A stretch of DNA of 64,000 nucleotides from Lophium mytilinum. Lineage: Eukaryota; Ascomycota; Dothideomycetes; Mytilinidiales; Mytilinidiaceae. This document shows, piece by piece, positions 34,063 to 44,931 of the stretch. A program made the position numbers and the translations under genes. Every line of letters begins with the position of its first letter. Within the stretch, counting starts at the first letter, position 1. The stretch lies in contig MU004182.1 of NCBI GenBank assembly GCA_010093605.1, positions 2,713,195 through 2,777,194 of the forward strand, written 5' to 3'. Below the pieces are notes generated by a model that made no database searches, was not told the origin of the DNA, and was given only the letters and a program-made list of their open reading frames with translations.

Positions 34063-34879
34063 AGCTCCAAAACACCCTCGCTGAAGCAATGGGTAAAACT
34101 TCGCTGCGGGGGGATCACACGCGTAATATGGAGGCACGGCGACCCCTCTTATATCTACCTTCCGCGCTCACTGACTCCATCCTCGCGACACATCGAGCCA
34201 GCAGATCGGGAGGCTAGTAGGAAGGGGGGATGTTGAGGTTGAGCGGGGACTGTTGTACCGCTGGTACGGTGCGCCGTCGTCATCGTGTGGAGTCGGTTTG
34301 CGGGGTTGGTGGTATCGCCGGGGAGATCTGGGTTTATCCGGGGTGGGCAGTCCAGCGTCATTGGCGAGAGGCTCTAGGGTGCGGATGTCGGGATGTATTT
34401 CGCAAGGATTTGGAGTTGTTTTGATAGTGGAGAGAAGAGGTCGAGGGAGGTTTGGGAATGTGGTTGTCGCTAAGCTTCGAAGGAGAGCTGAGGGGCTGAT
34501 TTAGGACGTCTGGGGATGGAGGGGGGATTAGGCTTGGAATCCATTCTGTACTAATGTGCAAATGATAAGATGAAATGTTGACTAGTCAAAGCATTGGAAA
34601 GAACCCTCTCGGTCGTTACTCTCCACATTCTCATCCGCAAATGTTACCTTCTCGTGACACCGCATGTTGAATGACGTTGGTAATTCTGACAGAAGAGGAG
34701 ATGCATCCTCTTGCACTACCACTACCACGGAGATATTGCACCAATTGAAGAGCAGCAGTTCTAGCACTCTCAAGCCAATCAGGAGTTCACATTGATATAC
34801 TACAAATGCACCATATACACAAGGACGGCGGTTCGCAACCCAGCAATCCCTACCACACCCACATATATAAATACACACC
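34063..34879. other. Intergenic, nothing recognised
   Basis: Promoter side of the alpha-galactosidase gene and 3' flank of the large gene. No conserved frame was seen. Confidence 0.5.
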
Positions 34880-37800
34880 CTACCACAGAACCTCTGTATG
34901 CACAACCCGCCCCTCCTCCCTACTACTCTCTTGCTCTTCTACCCCTTCTTTCCCCTCGCTGGTCTCACTGCCCTTCTTCACCCAATCCCCTGTAATATTT
35001 ACGCCCCTCCAAACCCTCGCAAACCTCTTCGCCGCCCCCTCGTCCTCAAACTCCACCACATACCGCCCCCACACCTTCTTCTTGAGGGCATACAAACCCT
35101 CCCGCAAATGTTCTTCCTGCATCTCCGGTCCGGTGCCCCTCTCACCACCCGCGCCAAGCGAGGTGTTAGAGTTCCAAACGCTAAGATCACCGCCAAACGA
35201 GTCGTTAGACTGCAAGACGCTCAAATCAACGCCAAACGTCGCCTGCATCGCCATCTCGCTCTCGCTCTGGACCTGGGCATCGCCAAGCATAGCTTCCGAC
35301 TGGCTAACGCTGCGGCCGTAAGACCCCGCGCTCGCTTTTCGCTGGGCGAGTGTCTCGAAACCGATGATATCGCTGAGGCTGAGCACGCCCCTTAGCCCAT
35401 CGGAGACGGGCCAGAGGATCCCGCGGCGGAAGCCGTCATGCCTGATGGCGTTGTACAGTCCGCGCCGCCCGACGTCGCGGCCGACGAGTTGCACCAGCAC
35501 GCGGCGGCCGACGTGACCGTTCTTGTCCACGACGCCTCGGTAGCCGCCTTCGCGGACGAGGCTGGCGAGCAAGGACTTGAAGGGGGTGGCTGAGACATTC
35601 AGGTGGAGGTTGAGGCCCGGAACTGCAAGCGCGTAGCTCTTGACGACTTCATCAATATCCTCGCCTTCTTCGTGGAAGCCGGGGGGCGGGGGGATGGCGT
35701 CGAAGACGGAGTTTTGGGTGTGCATGGACGCGAGCTTGTGGATGCGGGCTGCGTTTCTCTGGTATGCGAGGGCGGCACCGGGGGAGGAGAAGAAGAGGTA
35801 GTAGTGACTTTGCCGCTCTAGGCTTGCGGGGTCACGGCCGGGAACAATGCGAGCGATGCCGCCGGTTTTCTGATTGCTCCACTGCGGGATGTGAGCCCCG
35901 TGTGGGACAAGGCGGTGGAAGTCGGCTTCTGTGAGGGTGGTCGAGGCGTTGCTGAGCAAGAGGACTGTAGTGGAGTAGTCACCGGGGAGGATGTTGCCGT
36001 CAGCAGCCGAAGTTTGGAGTTTCGCTGCATGAGCTTGAGATGACGCTTGCGCCGGAGTTGTGTCAGACGCAATAGATGCTGCGACATTGCGAACGAGGCT
36101 GCGTTCGGGTTCGCGCTTGGATGACTTGGAGCCGGGTTTTGGTCCTTGACGGGAGTCCGGTAGAGTAGGTTGTCCACGCTTAGATGACGTAGAGCTGACT
36201 TTTGGTACTTGGCGGGAGTCGGGTAGAGTTGGTTGTGTCTGCTTTAGAGTTTCGGGAAAAAGCTCTTCGAGGAGGGAAACGTCGGGGGGTTCGTTTGACG
36301 GCGGCGACTGGGCCGGAGCATCAGATTCAGGGCTGGCTATGGTAGAGCTCCCGTTTACGAGTCTCCCGTTCTCGAATTTCGCCTGAGAAAGAACTGAGTC
36401 TGTCTGGGCCTGGACCAACTGGGGAATCTGCATATGCAATTCCTCCTTCAAATACCGGGCAATTTCTACCTTTGTCAGCCTTCTCACTAGCTCTTCGACC
36501 AAAGCAACCGTATCCTGTGCTGCCAAAGGGTCTTTGATGGCCAGTCTCCGGACTAGCGGTTCCTTGCTAGCCCTCAAGACTTCTGAATCTGTGTCGCTAC
36601 TCTGCGGGCGGTTCCCGATCATCGAAGGCTGTGGGACAGGCTTGTGGTGCTCAATCTCATCTCTTGAACGTGCGGTTGACCACCCATCAACAAGGGAGTC
36701 GAGCGGTTGATCGTTAGCCGTCACCGCCTTCCCTCTACCGCTGAATCCTCGAGGTTGCGGGAGTGGCTTGTGGGTCCCAATGCCATTGCTCGGACGTGAA
36801 ATTGACCTTTTGCCAGCCGGAGATTCCTCTGACGCAGTTCGAGATACCGCTCTCTTCACGGGGGACGCCACTTGGTCTGCTCTATGCATCGTCTGCCCCT
36901 GCTTGAGTGAAGGTGCGATCTTTAGAAGCCTCTGGAATGATTCGCTTCGCTGTGCGCTGACGTGCATGCGCCCTAGCTGTCGTTCAACCCTGGCAAGAAA
37001 AGTTTCACTGGCACGAAGTTTGAATTCTGTACTGCGAACTGCCCTTGCACCAACGGAAAGCTCTAAGTATTCAGCCAAGGCTTTCCACCGCGAGAGGCGC
37101 TCATCGGCCCAAACTAATGATGCGCTGGCCTCAGCTATCACGGCTTGCGCAGGCGACACTATCAAGCCTGCTGCTTTGTGACTTCTGATAAAGCGCGCTT
37201 CTAAAAAGGATGAACAAAGGCCGATGGTCTCGGTAAGACTGATACGTGCCTCAAAACAAAGTCGTAGTAGTTCCGATTTACCGGGCGAATTAGCTACGGC
37301 CTGCAACGACCCGCGCACGTGTTTAAGAGATTGCCTTAATATGAAACCCGTGCGCTTGACCTCACGTACGGCTTGCGTCAACGCGGCGTCGGTCGGTGAT
37401 AGACTCTGCGAGGGATGGGGAAGAGCCATTGAGTGACTTGGCGAAGAGACTGGGCTATGCATCTTCTGTAGACTTTCCTTGCCGGCGTACATGGAACGTT
37501 GAGTTTTGCGAGGCTCTTGTTCCGCCATAATGATCTTCTTCTCACTCTCAGGTGTCAACAACCGCTCAATATACTCTCGCGCGTCTCCGATCTTAGAACC
37601 GAGGTCCTTTGCCAGCTTTTCACCGCTCCATATAGCGGCTTCGGTAGGCGACAATCGAGACATTATCTGCGCGGTGACGAAGTCCTGGCACATCATCCAG
37701 ATCTCTTGGCTGGTGGATTCTGCCTTGGAGCATAGCTCTAGCATGTCGGATTTGTCCAGACGGTCGTCTAGAACATGCAGCACCCGGCGAGTTCGCCTGT

Positions 37801-39340
37801 ACAATCTCAATCTGGTCCTATTGAGTACATTGAACGCTATAATAGCACGCCTAAGAGACCACAAACTTTCGGGCAGAATCTCCGATATCTCGAAACTATG
37901 TTTTTTAGTTTGACGTAGCTCGGCCTTTCGTTTTGCTAATTCAGAGGTCGATGTCCCAGGGGTTTGGATACCGTTGTTAGAAGATCCGGAAAGAGCGTGT
38001 GGTTTCCAACGGTCCCTCTCAGCATCCTCAGCCGTACCTGACCCAGAATAAACCAACGGTTTCCAGCGGTCTCGTTCGGCAGTCTCAACATGGCGCTCTT
38101 GCTCGCCGGTTTCCCGTGCGCCCCCTTCAAGCACACCCGCGAGAGTCTTTCTAGCATGCATCCGCTCGCGGAGTCCTTTCCGAACGATCCCCCTCTTGAG
38201 CATCGCGCTCCCTCTATTCCCTCCTAGCCGCTTCGAAATCGGCGTCGTCATAACCCTCCTAGTCCGCTTCAATGGCTCCCCGGTCTTTCTCTCTTCCAGG
38301 AAACGCTGCTGCGCCAGTTTTTGCCGGTACGTCTTGAAGGCACGATCTGAGCCCCTTGGACTAACGTGTGAGCCCCTTGGTCTAACGTGTTTCTGTATCC
38401 TTAACCCCGAATCCTCCCCTCCCTCCGGCTTCCTCACCAGAGTATCTGTCTGCTCCAATGGCCCCCTAGTCTCTCTCTCTTCCAGCCAACGCTGTTGGGC
38501 CTGTTTTTCTCTCTGATAAAGAGTGTGGGCTCGATCTGAGCCCCCTAGACTAACGATGTGTTTCTGTACCCTCAACCCCTCCGATTTCGCGCGTGCCTTC
38601 GACATCCTCACCAGCGGCCGCTCCCTAGCCCGCTCATCCTCTCCGCCCACCGTCCTATTCTGCGCCCTCTGTCTGCCACCACCATCGGGCAGATGTGAAG
38701 GTTCCTGCACCCCCAGCATGACCCCATCTCCCTCCCACCTCAGCAGCTCCCTCCTCGTCGCCCTCCCCGCGCGCACTCCTCTCGGCCTAAGAAGCTCTGG
38801 GTGGGTGGGAGGCGCGTGGGTGGGTGAGGGGCCGGTGGGCGTGTGGCTACCATCCACCGGCAGCACCGGCAGCTCCACAAACCTCCTTCCCCCAAAACCG
38901 GGCGTCTCGGATTGTGTGTCCCAAGTTGGTGCCGCTGGCGAGGGTGGATGTGCACCTTCCCAGGCCTCGCCCGCATCCTCCCGCGCCGAGGTGCCCGCGG
39001 TGTAGTAGGGCCTGCGCCATGCTGGTGCGAGGGAGGAGGAGGGGTCCGGGCCGTGGAGACGGATTCGTTTTCGGGGGGGTGCGGTGAACGTGGTGGTGAG
39101 GGTGGTGCTCCAGGAAGGGCGAGGCCGCGGGCGGAAGAGGGAGGGCGGTGGCATGGGCGATTGGGAAGAGATTATGAAGGCATTGTGGGGTTTCGAGTGT
39201 AGAGATCCGCGGAGAGGTGATGGAGGTGGTGGAGCGTGAAGGGTTGATGGGGAGAGTTGGGATGGATGGAGAGCACAGGAGGTTTGGAGCTCGGACGTCG
39301 AAATATTTTTGGGGCGTGTGTGATTGGTCAGGTGGGGCAT
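34880..39340 (-). CDS. Large unknown protein (1,486 aa) with internal repeats
   Basis: One uninterrupted frame with no intron. The second ATG (39154) gives MPPPSLFRPRPRPSWSTTLT, an Arg/Ser/Thr-rich, acid-poor start like a mitochondrial presequence, so it may be the true start. Residues about 200-450 are basic with diverged repeats: SLGGSDRAHTLYQREKQAQQ and SPRGSDRAFKTYRQKLAQQR, both followed by LEER; also two DRWKP units. The middle is helical (ISEILPESLWSLRRAIIAFN; VLHVLDDRLDKSDMLELCS). Two QPTLPDSRQ units lie near residue 1060. The C-terminal 350 residues look folded (VLLLSNASTTLTEADFHRLV, YYLFFSSPGAALAYQRNAAR, GRRVLVQLVGRDVGRRGLYN) and could contain an RRM-like element. A mitochondrial RNA-related role is speculation. 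Long frames on the plus strand here are antisense shadows. Confidence 0.75.
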   Translation of the reverse strand: MPHLTNHTRPKNISTSELQTSCALHPSQLSPSTLHAPPPPSPLRGSLHSKPHNAFIISSQSPMPPPSLFRPRPRPSWSTTLTTTFTAPPRKRIRLHGPDPSSSLAPAWRRPYYTAGTSAREDAGEAWEGAHPPSPAAPTWDTQSETPGFGGRRFVELPVLPVDGSHTPTGPSPTHAPPTHPELLRPRGVRAGRATRRELLRWEGDGVMLGVQEPSHLPDGGGRQRAQNRTVGGEDERARERPLVRMSKARAKSEGLRVQKHIVSLGGSDRAHTLYQREKQAQQRWLEERETRGPLEQTDTLVRKPEGGEDSGLRIQKHVRPRGSHVSPRGSDRAFKTYRQKLAQQRFLEERKTGEPLKRTRRVMTTPISKRLGGNRGSAMLKRGIVRKGLRERMHARKTLAGVLEGGARETGEQERHVETAERDRWKPLVYSGSGTAEDAERDRWKPHALSGSSNNGIQTPGTSTSELAKRKAELRQTKKHSFEISEILPESLWSLRRAIIAFNVLNRTRLRLYRRTRRVLHVLDDRLDKSDMLELCSKAESTSQEIWMMCQDFVTAQIMSRLSPTEAAIWSGEKLAKDLGSKIGDAREYIERLLTPESEKKIIMAEQEPRKTQRSMYAGKESLQKMHSPVSSPSHSMALPHPSQSLSPTDAALTQAVREVKRTGFILRQSLKHVRGSLQAVANSPGKSELLRLCFEARISLTETIGLCSSFLEARFIRSHKAAGLIVSPAQAVIAEASASLVWADERLSRWKALAEYLELSVGARAVRSTEFKLRASETFLARVERQLGRMHVSAQRSESFQRLLKIAPSLKQGQTMHRADQVASPVKRAVSRTASEESPAGKRSISRPSNGIGTHKPLPQPRGFSGRGKAVTANDQPLDSLVDGWSTARSRDEIEHHKPVPQPSMIGNRPQSSDTDSEVLRASKEPLVRRLAIKDPLAAQDTVALVEELVRRLTKVEIARYLKEELHMQIPQLVQAQTDSVLSQAKFENGRLVNGSSTIASPESDAPAQSPPSNEPPDVSLLEELFPETLKQTQPTLPDSRQVPKVSSTSSKRGQPTLPDSRQGPKPGSKSSKREPERSLVRNVAASIASDTTPAQASSQAHAAKLQTSAADGNILPGDYSTTVLLLSNASTTLTEADFHRLVPHGAHIPQWSNQKTGGIARIVPGRDPASLERQSHYYLFFSSPGAALAYQRNAARIHKLASMHTQNSVFDAIPPPPGFHEEGEDIDEVVKSYALAVPGLNLHLNVSATPFKSLLASLVREGGYRGVVDKNGHVGRRVLVQLVGRDVGRRGLYNAIRHDGFRRGILWPVSDGLRGVLSLSDIIGFETLAQRKASAGSYGRSVSQSEAMLGDAQVQSESEMAMQATFGVDLSVLQSNDSFGGDLSVWNSNTSLGAGGERGTGPEMQEEHLREGLYALKKKVWGRYVVEFEDEGAAKRFARVWRGVNITGDWVKKGSETSEGKEGVEEQESSREEGRVVHTEVLW

Positions 39341-39690
39341 TCAGGTTCTACAGACCTCAATAATGCTTCGCAAACTTTGATATAAGTCTTTATCGTTCAC
39401 GGCTGTCCCCGCCTTGATAAGAAGCGTCCGTTGATTTGATTTGTCTTGTTATTTCGTATCATGACGCCATGCTACCCAGCCCCTTACAAGGTAATTTTAC
39501 AATAATATGCGCCTCTATGGTCCGTCCCAGTCCAGCACAGGAGTCCAGAAAATGATCTCTCCATAAATCAGTAGGGCATGCTAATCACCACGTGGCAGCA
39601 TTTCAATACGAAAGCGCTGAAAGGCCCCATAGCGCCGAAAATGAAAATCAAATGCCAACTCCGCATAATCAACGAGTTCGAGTAAATCGC
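39341..39690. other. Intergenic, nothing recognised
   Basis: 350 bp between two minus-strand genes; promoter of the large gene. Confidence 0.5.
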
Positions 39691-40917
39691 TCAAGCAAAC
39701 ATCTTGTTCAACTCAGCACACGCCTTCATGTACTCTTCCCGCGCGCCAGGCGACTCTCGCAGCGGATTCGGCGCTTTGTCCCATCCATGCGGCACGCCCG
39801 GCACCATGCGGTACATGACGTTCTTCCCCATTTCGTCGACCAGCCTCTTCCGTAACCGTTCGCCCTCAGCAAGTAGCATGTCCCACTCGCAGGTGAACAA
39901 CGCGATGTTGTCGGGCAGCGCCGCGAGCATGTGTGATGGAGCTACTCCCGGAGAGAGGTACGGGGACGATTTGTCAAGAGTCGGCGGTTGGAGATAGGAC
40001 TCGTCGAAGAGTTCAGTGAACACGGCGGGGAGGTCCTGGTCTGCGCGGACGCAGGTCATGCGGCGCTGGGCGCGTGTTTGGGTATAGTCTGTAGAGGGGT
40101 AGAAAGCGACAATGCCGCGAAGGTTGAGCTCGCGAGCAATGGGACGGATGTCTACGGTTGCGCCGTCCTTTTGGGTGGAGAGCAGGGAGGCGGAGGAGGG
40201 GTTCATGGAGACGGTGCCGGGGAGGGCGAGCGTGGAGGAGGTGTTGGTGGTTATCTCGGACAGAGGGACCGAGAGCTGGTTCGTGGAGCCGTTCACGTTG
40301 TAGGCTGTGGACGGCGAGAGGAAGGCGGAGGAGGAGGAGCCTACGTCAGTCGGCGGGGCGTGGCCGGTAAGCTGCTCGAGGACTTCGGACTGCAGCCGGA
40401 GCGGGACGGTAAAAGACATGTTTGCGCCGGAGGAGAAGCCAGAGACGGCGAAGCGGTCCGGGTCGAGCATCAAGCTGTTGGCGTGCTTGACGAGGTAGAG
40501 AATAGCATCGACGCCATCTTCCACCGCCGTCGGGAAGGGGTGCTCTGGCGCAAGTCGATAGTTGACGCTCACAACGACGGCGCCAACCTCATCGACGACG
40601 GTCTTTGCCCACCGAGCGTCGTCGTGGGCGGTTCCGAGCGTAAACCCGCCTCCGTGGAAGTTCACCACGACTGGAAAAGTCTTCCCTTTCAGCTTTTTGT
40701 GCATGTGGTATGATTTCGGTACGTAGAACTCGAGGTCGAAGTGGCCCTTCGTGGGGGAAACGGTGGTGTTTACCCGGCGCTTGAAATTGGGCCGTGGAGG
40801 ACGAGGCGATGCCATCCGGTGCAGCATCATGCCGATGCCCATGAGGACTCGCCAGAATTGGGCCTGGACATGGAGCATCCATCGTGGACGGGCCATGTCG
40901 GATTGTGAGCGCGCCAT
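39691..40917 (-). CDS. Alpha/beta-hydrolase-3 (HSL-type) carboxylesterase
   Basis: Single exon, 408 aa. Hormone-sensitive-lipase-family esterases cleave short acyl esters. Motifs seen: oxyanion-hole HGGGF at 88-92, NYRLAPEHPFP at 119-129, nucleophile elbow GFSSG at 160-164 (Ser162), catalytic Asp346 in CEWDMLLAEGERL and His377 in GVPHGWD, so the triad is complete. The N-terminus has a weakly hydrophobic stretch (VLMGIGMMLHRMA) that may bind membrane, not a clear signal peptide. A low-complexity Ser/Thr/Asn insertion of about 60 residues (SSSSAF, NGSTNQLSVPLSEITTN) sits between the Ser and Asp regions, longer than usual for the family. Substrate unknown. Confidence 0.92.
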   Translation of the reverse strand: MARSQSDMARPRWMLHVQAQFWRVLMGIGMMLHRMASPRPPRPNFKRRVNTTVSPTKGHFDLEFYVPKSYHMHKKLKGKTFPVVVNFHGGGFTLGTAHDDARWAKTVVDEVGAVVVSVNYRLAPEHPFPTAVEDGVDAILYLVKHANSLMLDPDRFAVSGFSSGANMSFTVPLRLQSEVLEQLTGHAPPTDVGSSSSAFLSPSTAYNVNGSTNQLSVPLSEITTNTSSTLALPGTVSMNPSSASLLSTQKDGATVDIRPIARELNLRGIVAFYPSTDYTQTRAQRRMTCVRADQDLPAVFTELFDESYLQPPTLDKSSPYLSPGVAPSHMLAALPDNIALFTCEWDMLLAEGERLRKRLVDEMGKNVMYRMVPGVPHGWDKAPNPLRESPGAREEYMKACAELNKMFA

Positions 40918-41898
40918 CGTGGGGAGGCCTCGTGGGGCGGAGAGTTTGGGGAGGAGGGTGAAGGATTGATAAGGTTACGAACGAGCAGATAGACTCGAAC
41001 GCATGGATAGAAGGGCGATTATATGCAGCGAGAAGTGGGATGATCGGGAAAGTCGGCGGGGGACTATTTTTCTGTTCTTGATGGGCAGCGGGTGCGATGC
41101 TGCTGCAGTCGTAGCGTAACAACGGGGCTGTGTCGTTGTTTGAAATGGAATACCAGGAGAAGGGGCTTGGCGGTGACGCAACCACTCCAGGGCACTTCCA
41201 GTCCAATAATCCATCGGCGCCAGGTGAAAGCGGGCAGCAAGCCTCTCGCGTCAAGCCAGTGATGCTTGCTCTGCAGTAGTAGGCCGGAATATTCGCGGGA
41301 AGACATCACCTTCTAGAAGCATCACACCTCACCCGTCCGGCGAAGCAGCGCACAAGTGCCATTGTTGCGAGTCTCGCAGAATGCAACCCACCCGCCCTGC
41401 AGACATCACCACACCATCACCCAATCGCAGCTCAATCTCAGCACCGTTTCAGGAGTTTGCAGCCGCATGAATTCCCGTGAGCCTCTCATGTTATCGCGCC
41501 TTGTCGCCCCGGCGGATAATGCCCGGATTACTCGGACTACTGTACAGAAACAGCCGCATTACCCAAGCATCGCCCCTCCCGACGGATTGTATCGCAGGCC
41601 CGATACGCGCGTACGGTAAGATGGAGCAACGCACGGTAAGCCGTGTGCATGCGCCGCTTAACCCAAGCAAGAAGCCCCCAGGTCAATCTATATCATCCAT
41701 CAGCTCAACATCAGTCTTCGCATCTATATCACTAACAACAGTAAAGCTATACGGCTTCATACTTAGGAGTTCCTGTTCTCCGATCTCTAGTACGAAGGGG
41801 GGTAAACTATCCATACTTTACGTTATTTCCCTCTTTCAGCACGTATAGGCTCACTTATTTACCTCAATACAATACCATATTCTTTACAACTCTCTAGC
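40918..41898. other. Intergenic, nothing recognised
   Basis: Upstream of the esterase gene. The phrase ACCCAAGCA in a CGC.T.ACCCAAGCA context occurs at about 41.55 and 41.66 kb and again at 43.19 kb, which suggests minor duplications. Confidence 0.4.
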
Positions 41899-42992
41899 TT
41901 CCGCTCCCTCGAATGCCGTCGTCTATACTAGGATCGGCCGAGTTTTACGCTCGCAATTGTAGTTCTCATGAAATACACGCCAACGTCGCAGCTGGGGTCC
42001 AATTGCCGCGCAACCCGCTGAGAATGTTCTCTGGCCTCCGCTGCCTCGATTGCCGTCGTCCGTTTTGGAATCGGATCAGTATTGCACTCACAATTCCAGT
42101 TTGCGCGAAAAGGGGCAAGCTCGAGGTAGAAATCGCAATCAAGGTCCGATTGCCGTCAAAAGCGCTAACGTTGACCTCCAGCCTCCGCCGTGTCGATTGC
42201 CGCTGTCCGTTTTGTAATCGGGGCAGTGTTGGGCTCGCAATCGCGGTTCTTGCTGGACGGGGGCAAGACTCGGCCTACACTCACCTCAAAGCCGCACCTT
42301 AGGTAAAATCGCTATGAGACTCGCTGAGGGTGTTCTCTGACCGTCGTTGATTCGATTGGTGTCGCGTGTTCTGGAATCGGGCCAATGTTGCACGCACAAT
42401 CGCAGTTCACGCAAAAAGGGGCGAGTCAGCCCCCTGGCAACGCAGCAGTCGCATTTCGGCTCTGATCACTCTAAGTACCAGACGGACGCCGGGAGACGTC
42501 TTTTCGGACGCTAAACAGCCCCTGGTTTGAATTTGGGATTGATTAGAAGTGGTCGGATTTGGCATATACTCAGTTTTTGGACCTGAAAACGGACCCCCTT
42601 TTGGTGTAAATCCAAGATTTTGATCCCAATACACGTCCGATTGCCAAACGGACAGCAGCATTCGAAGCAGCGGAGGCCACAGTTTATTCTATGCGTGTAC
42701 GAGGGTATTATACGCGCTGAAAACCTCCCAGGATGCGAAAGGGAACCTAAATTTGCGCCTTCTCCCTCTAGCCGGTGAATTTGAGCTCAATTCCCGTCCG
42801 ATCGCAGGGCAATCAACTCGCCGCATACCAGAGACCCTCCCACGCGTATCTGACGGCATTTAGACCTAAGCTGCGACGTTTGGGTAAGCGTGGGCCTGAC
42901 CCGTCCCATGAGGCGCGGATTGCATTTCTGAGCTTCATTCAAGTCCGATTCCAAAACGGACGACGGGAACTGACGCAGTGGAGGCCAGAGAG
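41899..42992. repeat. Cluster of diverged direct and inverted repeats
   Basis: Four forward copies of a roughly 140-160-bp unit start near 41899, 42034, 42178 and 42341. Each contains a core like TCGATTGCCGTCGTCCG followed by TTTTGGAATCGG. Two reverse-complement copies lie at 42635-42679 and 42943-42989. The arms face each other across about 250 bp, as in a foldback element. Copies differ strongly, often by transitions. No transposase frame is visible, so this is a non-autonomous or decayed element, or a local satellite. Confidence 0.65.
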
Positions 42993-43452
42993 TCCCCTCA
43001 GCGAGCCCCACGACGTCTGGCTGCGTGGTGTGAGTTCTGGGTCACCCGGGCGCAGTTTGCGGAGTCGCTCGAGTTCACGTTCACGAGGCACCAGACTGGC
43101 CTGTCTCTTTACGCTGGATTATCTGACAACCTACATGAGCCCCTACGAGGCTCCTCGTCGTCATCGAGATGCTCAAACTGCAACGCCGCATAACCCAAGC
43201 AAAATACCCGCAATACCCATCAAAAAGCCGCTCAAGTCCTCAGAAAGCGCCAGACGCTGTCCTCATGATGCTGCCGTGTTCCCATGCCATGCCCAAGAGT
43301 GTGATCAAGGAAAGAAATTGAACAAGCAACCGCCGATGTCGCTGCAGGTATATATCATCGCCCGAGACACAAACGCCGTATCAGAATGACAGACCAGAGG
43401 ATACTAGAGTAAAGAAGTGAAGTATGAAAGCCAAACCACGAGACTGTCACCG
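42993..43452. other. Intergenic, nothing recognised
   Basis: 3' flank of the small acidic-protein gene. A plus-strand frame crossing from 42775 to 43389 runs through the repeats and has no motif; it is taken as spurious. Confidence 0.45.
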
Positions 43453-44030
43453 TTAGATGAACTCGTAGTCCTCTTCCTCAACACCGTCCTTGTTGACCTT
43501 GGGTGCGGGAGTGGCAGCCTCGGCGACGTCCAGGACATCGTACTCCTCCTTGATCAGCTTGTCCGTCTCCCGCACTTCGAACCGCTCGATGGCCTTTGCG
43601 AGGGCCAGGCCCAAGATCTGGCTGCCCTGGCTGGGGCCGCGAGGGGCGTCGTACGAGTATGTGATGTCGGCATCGGGAACGGGGGCTGCAGATGCCTCGT
43701 CGACAGACCCCTCGTCGGCAGAGGAGTCGCCGCTGGCATAGCTGATATCGTTCTTGACGGCTACGCGGGCCTTCTGGCGTGGATCTCCGGGGCCCATGTC
43801 CCTGATATACTAGTTAGACCTCATGCTACATGCTGTGTATCCTCGAATACTTACTTTGGCTTCGCGTAGACTGGCATGCGAGCTGGCCGAGCGTGGTTGT
43901 CTTCAGCCCGTCGGCCGGGACCAAGAGCCTGGCCGTGAGCCCACTTCACCCGCTGGCCCTTGCTGCGGTTGTATTCGATAGCGCCGCTGCGGAGGTCGGC
44001 GGTGGAGAAGGTGTTCTGGTAGGCGGACAT
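43453..44030 (-). CDS. Conserved-looking small protein, 174 aa, function unknown
   Basis: Model: complement join(43453..43801, 43855..44030) with a 53-bp intron (GTAAGT donor, ATCAG acceptor), joining KPK to DMGPGDPRQ. The N-terminus is basic (NRSKGQRVKWAHGQALGPG, then RRAEDNHARPARMPV). The middle is Ser/Asp-rich (YASGDSSADEGSVDEAS). A helical segment follows (SQGSQILGLALAKAIERFEV), and the end is acidic (GVEEEDYEFI). No signal or membrane segment. The composition suggests an abundantly expressed, probably nuclear or cytosolic protein; I recall no named domain. Confidence 0.8.
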
Positions 44031-44931
44031 GGCGGTGCTCAGGTGGGTGGCGGTAGGTGGAAGGAGTGTACTGAGGACGGTGGTAGTGGTTGTCTGAGGA
44101 CGCGTACGGTCGAGTTACTAGGCGGAGTAGTGGTGAGGAAGAGGAGGTGTGGTGAGAGGATGTCGATAGGTCGAGTGGTACTAATAGGCGGCCGGAAGCA
44201 GTTGCTGTGCCCGGATGACTCTGAAGGGTGCTGAGGTGAGTCAAGAAGGAGCAGCTGCAAGTGGTGGCTGTGCTTGTATGGAGGCCGGATCGAGACGGTG
44301 TTTGCTGCTTTGAATGCGAGAGTCAGTGGATAGAGTATGTATGTAGTGTAGTAGCAAGACGGGGCAGCGGACAAAGGCGCGTCTTTGTTGACTTATGAAG
44401 CTCCGGGCGATAAGAGCTGGAAACCATGGCACGGGACTCCCGAGACGCTCCGAAGCCTCTCCTCAGCGGGCTGGCGGGGACTAGGTACGCTGCCATGGTT
44501 TGGATGCTGTCACCCGGACACACGTCGATGACAGCATCAAGCGACAAGCATCAAGCCCACGTCTCACACGGCGTCGTGCCTGTTGGCGGCGCGGGTTCCT
44601 GCTGATGCCATCATCGTGAACCTGCTTGGCCGAACAACCTCGGGAGACTAGTCCGAGCGCTGTCTGGGGTGCATCAAGCAGCATCCAAGCCTCAAACACA
44701 AGACGCAACGCATCCCATACAGCACTCCTCGTAGCATATAGGCCGGCTTTCTTTTCTATTATAACTCATCGACGATGCCTCCAGCAGCAACAACATTGGC
44801 ACCCGGAGTCGACCGATGCTCGCCGTAATCTTCAGCTGCAAGCGCCTGCAGGGGAGCTCCAGCTATCGCAAACCACCCCGCGAAATGCTATCTAAACATA
44901 GAGCCTATCACAGCCGTCTGTCCCTCCACCA
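44031..44931. other. Intergenic, nothing recognised
   Basis: Promoter of the small acidic-protein gene and 3' flank of the Atl1-like gene. Open frames lack motifs. Confidence 0.5.

Noticed and set aside
34898-39202. Long plus-strand open frames opposite the 1,486-residue gene
   Set aside because: They are antisense to one uninterrupted GC-rich coding frame, have no motifs and break repeatedly.
42775-43389. 204-codon plus-strand frame as a gene
   Set aside because: It runs through inverted repeat copies, has no motif and lacks support from flanking splice sites.
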